Translations under genes and position numbers: made by a program
Notes under the pieces: generated by a model
The model's database searches: none
What the model was told of the DNA's origin: nothing
What the model saw: the letters and a program-made list of their open reading frames with translations, nothing else
Assembly: GCA_022822185.1 (NCBI GenBank)
Contig: JAJECE010000010.1
Span: 1-64,000 of the forward strand
Origin: Rhodothermales bacterium
GTDB lineage: Bacteria > Bacteroidota > Rhodothermia > Rhodothermales > Bin80
Length of the DNA stretch: 64,000 nucleotides
Direction of reading: 5' to 3'
In this document: in pieces, positions 7,333-16,228 of the stretch
Numbering within the stretch: position 1 is the first letter of the stretch
How the letters are laid out: each line of letters starts with the position of its first letter

Positions 7333-10269
7333 CTAATCCGCTGGCGGGATCATGGCATCCCGAAGCACCTCCGCCGGATGCAGCACACGCTCAATGTCAT
7401 AGTGCTGCAACTGGTGGCGGCAACTGGTCCCGGGTGCAACAATCAGCGCATCTCTGCCGGCACTGCGCATCTCCGGAACAAGACGGCGCTCCGCCATCTT
7501 TCTGGAGATTGCGTAGTGTTCTTTCTCGTAGCCAAATGCACCTGCCATGCCACAGCAGCTGGAGTCCACCTCACGTACATGGTAATTTTCAGGTAACGCC
7601 AGAATCTTCCGTGTCGGCTCCGTTCCCACAAGCGCACGCTGATGGCAGTGCCCATGGAGCATCACCTCTTTGGCTGCGCTTGTAAAGGTCATAGGTAACT
7701 GCCCTTCCTCCGCAAGGCGGGCAATAAATTCTTCAAACAGTACCGCTTGCCGGGCAACCACCTGTGCGTCCTCACTCTCTGGCAGCAGGTACAGATACTC
7801 GTCACGCATCGACAGCAGACAACTTGGTTCCAGACCAATAATGGGCAGCCCCCGCTCTGCGTACGGAAGCAGCCGGGCAACCGTATCCTTTGCAGCCGCA
7901 CGCGCCTTCCGGACCATCCCCTTCGAAATCAACGGCCGCCCACAGCAGCGGTGCCCCGGCAGGAGCACCTCAAAGCCGGCAGTTTCCAGCACCTCAACGG
8001 CGGCAATCGCGACATGCGGATCGTTAAAGGTATTGAAGGTGTCGTGAAACAGTACCACCTGCGGCCTCGGCCGCCCGTCAAATGCATGCCTTTTGAACCA
8101 TGCTGTGAAGGGCTGCCGCGCAAAGGTCGGCATCTTGCGCTGCATGGTTATCCCCAATGCACGATCCAGTACAAAACGTACGGGAGAACTCCCCAATACC
8201 CCGTTGAACACAGGCGCGAGGAACCCGCTGGCCAGGCGGCTGACTCTGGCAATATCCGCAAACATGCGTGTACGCATCGGAATGCCATGCCGCTTATGAT
8301 ACTGTGCCAGAAACTCAAATTTAATCTTCGCCATGTCCACCGATGACGGACACTCGGACTTGCATGCCTTGCACTCAACACACAGATCCATCACCTCATA
8401 CATCCGCTTACTGGTCAGTTCTTCCCGGGGCAGTACGCCGGACAGGGCCGCCCGCAGAGCATTGGCGCGGCCCCGGGTGGTATGCTCTTCCTCATGCGTT
8501 GCCATGAAACTCGGACACATCACGCCGGAAATCTCCTTCCGGCAGATACCCGCCCCATTGCACATCTCCACCGCACGATCAAACCCGTGTTCCGCACTGA
8601 AATCAAGATTCAGTTCCAGAGGAACCACCTCGTAGTCGGATCCGTAACGCAAATTCTCTGTCCCGGCACATGCATCCACCACCACGCCCGGATTCAGGAT
8701 TCCCTCGGGATCCCACAGCGACTTAACCCTCTGGTACAATTGATACAGGTCTGGTCCAAAGAATCGCTCATTCATCCAGCTCCGTGCCCGCCCGTCTCCG
8801 TGTTCACTGGAAAGCGCACCTCCATACCCCTGTAATAACTCAACTGCAAAGTCGAGAATTTCGGGGATCTTGGCAATTTCCGATGCATCTTTTGTGTTCA
8901 GCAGTGGACGGATATGAACACAGCCCGCACTGGCATGTGCATAATAGGCGACCCGGGTATTGCGTGCTTCACAGAACTCGCCGATCTTCCCCACATACGA
9001 TGCCAGGTGCTCGGTGGGAACTGCTGCATCCTCGATAAACGGGATGGGCTTATGATCCCCTTTGATACTCATCAACAGCCCCAGGCCTGCTTTCCGAACG
9101 GCCCACACATTCTGCTGCCGTCCAGATTCCAGCACCGGCAGGACGCAATCCCGATATCCCTCTCTGGCAAGCACCGTGCACAGGTATTCAATTTTGGATC
9201 GGAGTTCACTTTCTCCACTCCCATAGAACTCCGTAATCAGAATACAATCGGGATCCCCCTCAATGAAGGTTGGTAGGAGCCGCGCATATTCGGGGACATC
9301 CTTGCACAAGCGTAATCCCAGATTATCCAGCAGTTCAATTGCGCTGGGGTTTGCCTCCAGGATGGCGGGAATTTGCTGGAGCGCCTCCGCGGTGGACCTG
9401 CAATGGACGATCGCCAGACCCCGAGCCTCCGGAATGGGGACCAGGTTCAGTGTTACATCCTGAATTACGGCCAGAGTGCCCTCCGCACCGCATACCAGCT
9501 TGGCCAGATTAAACCGCTCATCCTGAGGCATCCTGAAGGACGGTCCACTTCCAACCAACCGGTCAAGATTGTATCCCCCGCAGCGCCGCCAGTGGCGGGG
9601 TGTTCCCTCCGTAATCGTTTTGCGGTGCTCCGGCGACCGGGTCAACTCCATGATTCCCCGATAGAGTTCCCCTTCCGCCCCGCTTCTTTCCGCCTTTTTT
9701 GGGAGTTCATCTTCCTCTAACGGGCCAAAGACTGCCTGCGAGCCGTCACTGAGTACGACCTTCATCCCCAGAACATGATCGGCAGTCATACCATAACAGA
9801 TCGAATGGCTTCCGGTGGCGTTATTACTGACAATCCCCCCCAAAGCAGAACGGTTGCTGCTGGCCGGATCCGGCCCAAACTGCAGGCCGGTGTGTGCGAT
9901 CCTGTGATTCAGTTCGTCCAGTACAAGCCCTGGCTCGGCCCGCACCCACCCTTCGGCCTCGTTCACATCCAGGATCCGGTTCAAGTGGCGCGTAAAATCT
10001 ATCACGACTGCCTCGGCAACCGCCTGCCCGGCCAGGCTGCTGCCCCCGGTCCGAGGAAGAATCGGGACACCAAATTTCGCCGCAAACGTCACCGCCGCGT
10101 GCACATCATCTCTTGAGGCTGGGAAAAAGACACCATGCGGCATCACGCTGTAAATACTGGCATCCGTACTGTAGAGGACACGACTGTATTCGTCCGTCCT
10201 GACCTCTCCCTGACTCTCTCTTTTGAGTGCGCGCAAAAAATCTGTCAGCGCCAGATCGGTATTTTGCAT
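7333..10269 (-). CDS. FAD-linked oxidoreductase fused to Fe-S/CCG module (YdiJ/GlcD-GlcF type)
   Basis: A 978-residue flavoprotein. An FAD-binding type 4 domain (PCMH fold) occupies about residues 40-270, with the FAD loop RTGGSSLAGQ and the SNRSALGGIVSNNATG segment. An FAD-oxidase C-terminal domain follows to about 540. A ferredoxin-like part has CNGAGICRKE...MCPS and CVECKACKSECP, which should carry two 4Fe-4S clusters, and the end has two CCG-type cysteine motifs (HRCCGRPLIS, SSCCGMAGAFG). This architecture matches D-2-hydroxyglutarate dehydrogenase YdiJ and related D-2-hydroxyacid dehydrogenases, which oxidise a D-2-hydroxyacid and pass electrons to a carrier. The exact substrate is inferred only to class level. 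Confidence 0.88.
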   Translation of the reverse strand: MQNTDLALTDFLRALKRESQGEVRTDEYSRVLYSTDASIYSVMPHGVFFPASRDDVHAAVTFAAKFGVPILPRTGGSSLAGQAVAEAVVIDFTRHLNRILDVNEAEGWVRAEPGLVLDELNHRIAHTGLQFGPDPASSNRSALGGIVSNNATGSHSICYGMTADHVLGMKVVLSDGSQAVFGPLEEDELPKKAERSGAEGELYRGIMELTRSPEHRKTITEGTPRHWRRCGGYNLDRLVGSGPSFRMPQDERFNLAKLVCGAEGTLAVIQDVTLNLVPIPEARGLAIVHCRSTAEALQQIPAILEANPSAIELLDNLGLRLCKDVPEYARLLPTFIEGDPDCILITEFYGSGESELRSKIEYLCTVLAREGYRDCVLPVLESGRQQNVWAVRKAGLGLLMSIKGDHKPIPFIEDAAVPTEHLASYVGKIGEFCEARNTRVAYYAHASAGCVHIRPLLNTKDASEIAKIPEILDFAVELLQGYGGALSSEHGDGRARSWMNERFFGPDLYQLYQRVKSLWDPEGILNPGVVVDACAGTENLRYGSDYEVVPLELNLDFSAEHGFDRAVEMCNGAGICRKEISGVMCPSFMATHEEEHTTRGRANALRAALSGVLPREELTSKRMYEVMDLCVECKACKSECPSSVDMAKIKFEFLAQYHKRHGIPMRTRMFADIARVSRLASGFLAPVFNGVLGSSPVRFVLDRALGITMQRKMPTFARQPFTAWFKRHAFDGRPRPQVVLFHDTFNTFNDPHVAIAAVEVLETAGFEVLLPGHRCCGRPLISKGMVRKARAAAKDTVARLLPYAERGLPIIGLEPSCLLSMRDEYLYLLPESEDAQVVARQAVLFEEFIARLAEEGQLPMTFTSAAKEVMLHGHCHQRALVGTEPTRKILALPENYHVREVDSSCCGMAGAFGYEKEHYAISRKMAERRLVPEMRSAGRDALIVAPGTSCRHQLQHYDIERVLHPAEVLRDAMIPPAD

Positions 10270-10466
10270 GAACCGTTAGGACCGGGAATTCGGGGTATAT
10301 GAATTTGCGTTCACCCAGTTGTATGGTGCACATCCTGATACGCTTGTCTCTGCGGCGATGCCCGGACCGGCAGCTGGCGTAAGCCTGTCTACGGCGGTGG
10401 CACGTTTCTGGCACTGCCACGCGGCACAGGCACGAATCCGCAGAAAGGGGGGAATAACTAGTGAAT

Positions 10467-12023
10467 TCATTGGGAGGGTTTCTCGTTTTGCTCATCAAAG
10501 AGCGTCGGCATTGCACCGGGAATTTTTCGCTTGAAGTGCGTATAGGCCCGTTTCGTTGCGATCCGTCCCCGGGAGGTGCGCTGCATGTACCCTTCCTGAA
10601 TCAGGTAGGGTTCGTACACTTCTTCAATCGTTCCTGCTTCTTCGCCCACCGAGACCGCCAAAGTGGAGAGTCCGGCAGGGCCCCCGTCAAATTTATCAAT
10701 CAGGCTCAGAAGAATACGCGTATCCATATCGTCTAGTCCTTCGGTGTCCACATCCAGAGCCGTCAGTGCCCGGTCTGCGGTTTTGAGACTTATACAACCA
10801 TCTCCCTCCACCTGTGCAAAATCCCTTGCACGGCGCAGGAGGCGATTTGCGATGCGCGGGGTCCCCCGACTGCGGCGGGCGATTTCCCATGCCCCCTCTT
10901 GTTCAATGGAAACGTCAAGAATGTTCGCGGAACGGGTCAGAATGGCTTGAAGCAGTTCTGCACTGTAGTAGTCATATCGAAAATCAATCCCGAACCGGCT
11001 GCGCAGGGGGGCGGTCAATAACCCTTTTCGGGTGGTTGCTCCGACCATCGTAAACCTGGGGAGTGGAATCTTTACGCTTCGTGCATTTGGTCCGCTGTCA
11101 ATCACAATATCAATATAGTAATCTTCCATCGCCGAATAGAGGTACTCTTCGACTAGCGGGGAGAGCCGGTGCATTTCATCAATGAACAGAACATCGCCTT
11201 CCTGGAGTTTGGTCAGGATCCCTGCCAGATCTGCCGGCTTATCCATGACGGGGCCGGATGTGGTGGTGATGGTGGCCCCCATTTCTTCTGCAATAATATG
11301 CCCTAGTGTGGTGTTATGATTGCAGAATCCGTTTCCGATAAATGAGTGCGAACCTGGGACAACAAAATCAAAGGTTTCTGCCTCGGAGTGCACCCTGCCT
11401 GTGACCACCGCCCAATCAAATTCCCCTGTCGCTTTGGGTTTTTCAGCATGAAAACCTTCCAGGGCAGCCAGATCTCTGCCGGTGAGTCCGAGGCCCGCTG
11501 AATCCGCAGATTGGCGCTCCGGGCACACTAAAACTCCATCCCCGACCTGTATGGAAGCGAGGGGGCGCCAGGCCAGTGTACCCTGCTTTTCTGCCAATAG
11601 CGGATGTCTTGGCGTGCCTTCAATGGATTGTCCGCGATTCGTAGAGAGGCGGATCGTCGGCCCGCGCCCGCTCGCGTACACATGCGAGGTACGCTCTGCG
11701 CCCCCTGCCCCGATCACGGTCACCGCATGGGTTCTGGTTTGACCGGGTTGCAGGTTATCTGGAATCAGGCATCCCATCGGCACTCTGCCCTCGGGGGTCT
11801 CAATGGAGGTGTCTGCGGTCACACACTTGCCCAGCCCCGGCGGGCCGGACAAGAGAACATGATCCAGTGCCTCTCCGCGCTCTAGCGCCGCCCGCATGAA
11901 GATGCTCAGGTTCCCTTTGATTTTATCCTGCCCGATAAAATCTTTCAGCTTCTGCGGACGCAGTCGCTTCTCAAAGTCCTCATCATGCATTTTAGGTGCA
12001 ACCGTGCCTGTACGCTCAGTCAT
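10467..12023 (-). CDS. ruvB: Holliday junction branch migration ATPase RuvB, intein-containing precursor
   Basis: RuvB is the hexameric motor of the RuvAB complex that drives Holliday-junction branch migration. The chosen ATG at 12023 gives [20 protein letters not shown], the usual RuvB N-terminus; an upstream in-frame extension of 25 codons looks untranslated. The precursor is 518 residues: N-extein 66 residues ending GPPGLGK, intein 171 residues, C-extein 281 residues starting TTLGHII. The spliced protein would be 347 residues, normal for RuvB. Walker B is FIDEMHRL, followed by sensor 1 near MVGATTR, the arginine-finger region [12 protein letters not shown], and the winged-helix domain with [12 protein letters not shown]. 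It diverges from rpoN (129 bases between starts). Without splicing the P-loop would be split and the enzyme inactive. Confidence 0.95.
   Translation of the reverse strand: MTERTGTVAPKMHDEDFEKRLRPQKLKDFIGQDKIKGNLSIFMRAALERGEALDHVLLSGPPGLGKCVTADTSIETPEGRVPMGCLIPDNLQPGQTRTHAVTVIGAGGAERTSHVYASGRGPTIRLSTNRGQSIEGTPRHPLLAEKQGTLAWRPLASIQVGDGVLVCPERQSADSAGLGLTGRDLAALEGFHAEKPKATGEFDWAVVTGRVHSEAETFDFVVPGSHSFIGNGFCNHNTTLGHIIAEEMGATITTTSGPVMDKPADLAGILTKLQEGDVLFIDEMHRLSPLVEEYLYSAMEDYYIDIVIDSGPNARSVKIPLPRFTMVGATTRKGLLTAPLRSRFGIDFRYDYYSAELLQAILTRSANILDVSIEQEGAWEIARRSRGTPRIANRLLRRARDFAQVEGDGCISLKTADRALTALDVDTEGLDDMDTRILLSLIDKFDGGPAGLSTLAVSVGEEAGTIEEVYEPYLIQEGYMQRTSRGRIATKRAYTHFKRKIPGAMPTLFDEQNEKPSQ
11313..11825 (-). 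other. mini-intein in the RuvB Walker A motif
   Basis: A 171-codon in-frame insertion lies between the Lys and Thr of the P-loop GPPGLGK^TTLG. Block A starts with Cys1 ([13 protein letters not shown]). Block B is EGTPRHPLL with the T-x-x-H pattern (Thr71, His74). Block F is [18 protein letters not shown], and block G ends FCNHN with the penultimate His and terminal Asn; the +1 extein residue is Thr. These are the residues needed for class 1 protein splicing (established knowledge). No LAGLIDADG or HNH endonuclease domain is present: only about 35 residues ([20 protein letters not shown]...) separate the N- and C-terminal splicing halves, so it is a mini-intein that cannot home on its own. Confidence 0.95.
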
Positions 12024-12152
12024 CGGTATATCGACGGCAAATTGTGTATTGCATAAATTGTCAGAATATCCTCTGTGCACTGCAAACCCCTTAGCCACCT
12101 GCTACGTTTCAAGTGCAGATTGCGACTAAACATAAGGATAGATTTTCAAACC

Positions 12153-13595
12153 ATGCTGAATCTGAGTCAGGAATTAAGGCTGCAGCAGAAGCTGTCTCCT
12201 CAGCAGATCCAGTATATCAAGTTATTGCAGTTACCGACCCTTGCTTTAGAGCAGCGCATTCAGCAGGAACTTGAGATGAATCCTCTTCTAGAGGATAGTC
12301 CCCAGGATGAACCCATATCGGGATCGGAAGAAGAGCCGCTGGAAAACAGCAACGATGAAGAATTTGATCTGGAAGACCTGCTTCCGGATGTAGATGACCT
12401 GTATGGCTACAAGGCACGCGTAGACGATCATCAGGAAGACCGGGAGATGCCGATCACGGCGGCAGAATCCATGACGGATTACCTGCGCAGCCAGAAAGGA
12501 TTTTTGAGATTCAACCGGCGGGACACTCTGATTGCCGAACAAATCATCGGATCCATTGACGAGGACGGCTACCTGAGGCGGGAACTTGCCTCTATCGTGG
12601 ATGACATCACCTTCAATTACCGGGAAGAACTCTCGGAAGAGGATGTTCTGAATGTATTGCGCTGTATTCAGCGGCTTGACCCGCCTGGCATTGCAGCACG
12701 CAATGTGCAGGAATGTCTGCTGATCCAACTGGAACTGATGTCCGAGGATACCCTTGGGCGTACGGTGGCGATCCAGATGATCACCAAACTGTTCCCGGCT
12801 TTTTCCCGAAGACAATATGGACGAATCAAAGAGCGCCTGAACATTGACGATGCAAGTCTCAAATCTTCGATAGACCTGATCCAGTCCTGCAATCCGAAGC
12901 CGGGTGAGGGGGCAATCACTCCTCAGGAAAACTATGTGATCCCTGATTTTCTGGTTCGCAAAGCAGACCAGACCTTTGTGATTCAGCTCAATTCGGGGAA
13001 TTTTCCAACCCTCTCGGTTTCCAAGCCTTACCGGCAGATGATGGAGCAGATGGTTGCGGAGAAGAAGTCAAATCCCGCAAAATCGTCGGATGCTCAGACC
13101 AAACAATTCCTTCGTTCCAAACTGGAGTCAGCCAAATGGTTTATCGATGCCGTACAGCAGCGCCGCAAGACCATGCTCTCGGTCATGCGGGAGATTGTCT
13201 CCTTCCAGGAGGCCTTCTTCGCGTACGGGGAGGGGCATTTGCGTCCGCTGATCCTCAAGGACATTGCAACGCGGATCAACATGGACATTTCCACGATCAG
13301 CCGAGTGGTGAGCGGCAAATATGTTCAGTGTGATTTTGGGGTGTATGAACTCAAGTATTTTTTCTCGGAGGGCGTTGCCACGGATGCTGGCATCAGCGTC
13401 TCCAACAAAGAGGTCAAGTCCATCATTGCGGGGATGATTGAGCAGGAGAACAAGACCCGCCCCCTGACGGATCAGGAACTCACGGCGAGTTTGAAGGAAC
13501 AGGGCTATCACATTGCACGCCGGACGGTTTCCAAGTACCGGATGCAGTTGGGGATGCCGGTTGCCCGCCTCCGCAGGGAGATTGTTTTAGACTGA
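12153..13595 (+). CDS. rpoN: RNA polymerase sigma-54 factor
   Basis: A 480-residue sigma-54. The start at 12153 gives MLNLSQELRLQQKLSPQQIQ, the Gln/Leu-rich region I that contacts enhancer-binding activators; a longer frame starting at 12075 lacks family support. An acidic region II (about residues 48-85, EEEPLENSNDEEFDLEDLL) follows, then the core-binding domain with QRLDPPGIAARNVQECL, and the DNA-binding part with a helix-turn-helix (DISTISRVVSGKYVQ). The RpoN box is ARRTVSKYRM near the C-terminus, followed by LGMPVARLRR. A purine-rich 'aaggat' lies upstream of the start. Divergent from ruvB. No sigma-54 activator gene is present in the window. Confidence 0.95.
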   Translation: MLNLSQELRLQQKLSPQQIQYIKLLQLPTLALEQRIQQELEMNPLLEDSPQDEPISGSEEEPLENSNDEEFDLEDLLPDVDDLYGYKARVDDHQEDREMPITAAESMTDYLRSQKGFLRFNRRDTLIAEQIIGSIDEDGYLRRELASIVDDITFNYREELSEEDVLNVLRCIQRLDPPGIAARNVQECLLIQLELMSEDTLGRTVAIQMITKLFPAFSRRQYGRIKERLNIDDASLKSSIDLIQSCNPKPGEGAITPQENYVIPDFLVRKADQTFVIQLNSGNFPTLSVSKPYRQMMEQMVAEKKSNPAKSSDAQTKQFLRSKLESAKWFIDAVQQRRKTMLSVMREIVSFQEAFFAYGEGHLRPLILKDIATRINMDISTISRVVSGKYVQCDFGVYELKYFFSEGVATDAGISVSNKEVKSIIAGMIEQENKTRPLTDQELTASLKEQGYHIARRTVSKYRMQLGMPVARLRREIVLD

Positions 13596-13783
13596 GTACG
13601 AATGGGTATCCTGCTTTCTTTTTTCGGGAAGAACGGTATACCCGTGAGGCTTCATGCCATACTGAGAGATCAGAAAAGCGGTGGGGCCTGCGGCTCGAAG
13701 TAAAGATCCAATTCTGACTTCGGTGTCTCTCTCTCCCACTTTGTCTTGAAGTTAAGTTTCTTAATAAAATCAATTGTGCTCAT

Positions 13784-14227
13784 TCACTTGACATCCAACT
13801 GATCACAGATATCGGGAACCTTGCGATTCGCTCCCTCTTTTGAGGGTTGAGAAACCTCATGGGTAACCACAATACGGCATTCTGGATATTCCAGTGCTGA
13901 TGCAATAAGAAACGGATCAGCACCAACCTTCTTTATATCCATTTCGGTGAGGTTTTCCCCGTACGCCTCAGACATCACCTTCCGAACGAGTTCCAGGCTT
14001 TCCTTTTTTATAAGAACTAGGCTCTCCTTGCTACTTTTGATCCATTTGTCGAATTTCTTGTTTTCCGGCCGAATTTCGGGATATACGGAAAGATGTATTT
14101 TACAAACATCCTTTCTGGACTGAAAATACAGCCATTCCCAAAATTCCGGCACACGATCATATCCATAGTAACTGTCGTGAACACTGATCACAGAACTGGA
14201 ATCAAGAAGATACACCGACTGAACCAT
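13784..14227 (-). CDS. DUF4411 family PIN-like protein, C-terminally cut by TGA
   Basis: A protein of about 147 residues starting VYLLDSSSVISVHDSYYGYD, with the N-terminal Asp of a PIN-like fold, EFWEWLYF, and ADPFLIASALEYPECRIVVT near the C-terminus (second acidic cluster). This matches DUF4411 proteins, PIN-like presumed RNases often encoded next to XRE-ImmA genes. The ATG at 14227 is preferred over a TTG one codon upstream. The frame ends at TGA after PDICDQLDVK, but reading past the TGA gives MSTIDFIKKLNFK, which resembles the usual family C-terminus, where a Cys often occupies the stop position. The protein thus appears truncated by a late nonsense change. It lies 13 bases after the peptidase gene (10 bases if the TTG is used), probably in the same operon. 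Confidence 0.75.
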   Translation of the reverse strand: MVQSVYLLDSSSVISVHDSYYGYDRVPEFWEWLYFQSRKDVCKIHLSVYPEIRPENKKFDKWIKSSKESLVLIKKESLELVRKVMSEAYGENLTEMDIKKVGADPFLIASALEYPECRIVVTHEVSQPSKEGANRKVPDICDQLDVK

Positions 14228-14240
14228 CAATTCATATCAT

Positions 14241-15485
14241 TTAAGATTCCAACAGTCTAGAAACCTGACCGGGTTTAGCTGCCAAGATGATCGCCGCCTT
14301 GGAGACCGTAAGATTTTCCAGTTGTATCATCTGCTTGACGAACTGAAGCAGCCCATTACCCAATTCACTACGCCGAACACGATAAAAACTGGGACCTCCG
14401 GATTTTTCATCCTTCTGTGCTTCTTTCTTCCGATTCTGAGATCTCTCCCACTCTTTTGCGTAAAATTGATCCAGTTGTAGAGATACCGCATGCGTAATCA
14501 CCCGTTCCTGATGCAGCCTTGTTGCCACCATCCTGTGACTGAGATTTCGTTTTTTCGCTACTCGGGATATGACATCCTTGAGTTCCGAGAGATCTACGTT
14601 CCAGTCGATCTGTCCTTCCCTGATCAATGCTGCGGGGAACAGCCACTGTCCCGCCACACGATTACAGAATTTTTCGATTGGATTTATCGATTGGAGATCA
14701 CTATCACTGATGCCTGTTTGATCAAGCAGCAGATGGACAATTTCGTGTAGTACAGAAAATGACATCGCAGATATGGAATCTTCTTTATTGATCACCATAA
14801 AGGGAGCAATGTCATCTGCGATCACAAATGCTCTAAACAAATTGGAGGACAACTTATTGTGACCGCCCCCTGGATTCCCCTTTAGAACAACGAATATACC
14901 GGACTCCTCACACGAGGATCGAAGCAGTCTGAACGCAGATGGTGAATCAGATTGTCCGTAGTACTTGTCTCTGGTACACCGATCTCCTAGCACCATGCCC
15001 AGTCCGTCTAATGCATCCCGAACCAGACGCTCTTTCTGCCCCTGTGTCATGTTCTGAAGTTCCGCCCCCATGATTTCTGGTTCTTTCGGCAGATCCCATT
15101 TTCGTCTCAACCAACCTACAAACGGAAGTGAAGTACACTCTTCCTCCGACTCCAAAATATCCCTGATCATTCCCTGACTGGCCTTTGCGTATCGCAGCAG
15201 TGCCGCAATCAGAGCCTTATCTTTGGGCTCGATTTGTTCAGACAGTCCACGGAAATCAGCACCGTAGTCTGATTCAACCGGAATATCCTCCAAATAGAAC
15301 GTCAATAATGGGCGCCTATATTTGTCGGCCATTTTGAGAAGCATTGGATGTGACGGGGCTTTCTCCCCCTTCTCAATTTTCTTTAGGCTCTTCTCCGCCA
15401 CACTGATCTTAGTTGCCGCTTCCTGTAGTGTCAATCCCGCAGTTTCACGTGCCCAAATCAGGATTTTGGGATTCACATGTATCAT
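14241..15485 (-). CDS. XRE-family HTH/ImmA-IrrE-type metallopeptidase
   Basis: A 414-residue protein. Residues about 5-62 form an XRE helix-turn-helix (ILIWARETAGLTLQEAATKI, SVAEKSLKKIEKGEKAPS). A peptidase domain at about 180-300 carries H247-E-I-V-H251 in SFSVLHEIVHLLL, the zinc HExxH motif, with a downstream NRVAGQWLFPAAL segment that supplies the third ligand region in this family. ImmA/IrrE peptidases cleave repressors or antitoxins. Together with the downstream PIN-like DUF4411 gene it forms the known pairing described as toxin-antitoxin-like (family knowledge). The direct DNA target is unknown; autoregulation at the region upstream of 15485 is plausible but not shown. Confidence 0.88.
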   Translation of the reverse strand: MIHVNPKILIWARETAGLTLQEAATKISVAEKSLKKIEKGEKAPSHPMLLKMADKYRRPLLTFYLEDIPVESDYGADFRGLSEQIEPKDKALIAALLRYAKASQGMIRDILESEEECTSLPFVGWLRRKWDLPKEPEIMGAELQNMTQGQKERLVRDALDGLGMVLGDRCTRDKYYGQSDSPSAFRLLRSSCEESGIFVVLKGNPGGGHNKLSSNLFRAFVIADDIAPFMVINKEDSISAMSFSVLHEIVHLLLDQTGISDSDLQSINPIEKFCNRVAGQWLFPAALIREGQIDWNVDLSELKDVISRVAKKRNLSHRMVATRLHQERVITHAVSLQLDQFYAKEWERSQNRKKEAQKDEKSGGPSFYRVRRSELGNGLLQFVKQMIQLENLTVSKAAIILAAKPGQVSRLLES

Positions 15486-16228
15486 CGACGATGTGGGTTC
15501 TGTTGCTTTTTCCTACGGATTAGATCAGGATAAGTGCCTGCCGGAATGGTAACGGGGATGGTCCAACTGACCAAAAACACATCCAGTGAGAGTCGGTCAC
15601 AGTAGAACTGTGATTGCGTGGACCAAATTAGCACAAGGTAGCGATCTTGATTTACAACCCGAATATAGCAACTGCCTGGAAGAACCGTTTGGATACCGGG
15701 AAAAAAGAATGGATCGGGCTATTACACTGTGTCCGGCAACCAACCCGCGCAGCATTGCAGCACCTGATTACAGGAATGCCTGGTCACCGAGACAGAAAAG
15801 TGCCTTACACTATAATGAAAGTGAGTATTTCGCCAATTAGACGATCATCCAACGTATGTGCCGGTTACCTCGTTCTGTGGAACTACAAACATCCCCATGT
15901 GCGCACTCTGTACGTCAATTTGGACGATGACGTTTGATTCTGGCGTGATATAAGCCTCGGTGGCTGTTTCGCAAACCTCCTTTGGCTGCATCTTCCCGTT
16001 TACCCGTTTCCTCCAGAAGGCAAAAAATTCCCGTTAATTTACGGATACCGGCCCTTTGATCAGACCTTCCTCAAAGAGTTCAGTGTTTCAGTCAGGCTTT
16101 CGGGATCTCTTGCATATGCATCCGGGAATCCCATATAGGCATCCCCTCAAAAACCTGTATGGGCCGATCAAATCTGCGGGGAATTGCCCCAGTTACAGTA
16201 TATTTGTCGTTCTTGGCACCGTGCAAGT
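15486..16228. other. intergenic stretch, no gene recognised
   Basis: About 740 bases between two oppositely transcribed loci. Short frames exist on both strands (a 96-codon plus-strand frame at 15647, and a 48-codon minus-strand frame around 15845..15990 reading MQPKEVCETATEAYITPESN). None has a recognisable domain or a good ribosome binding site. Promoters for the peptidase gene (leftward) and the kinase gene (rightward) should lie here. Confidence 0.4.

Noticed and set aside
11313-11825. Homing endonuclease inside the RuvB intein.
   Set aside because: The linker between splicing halves is only about 35 residues and has no LAGLIDADG, HNH or GIY-YIG motif.
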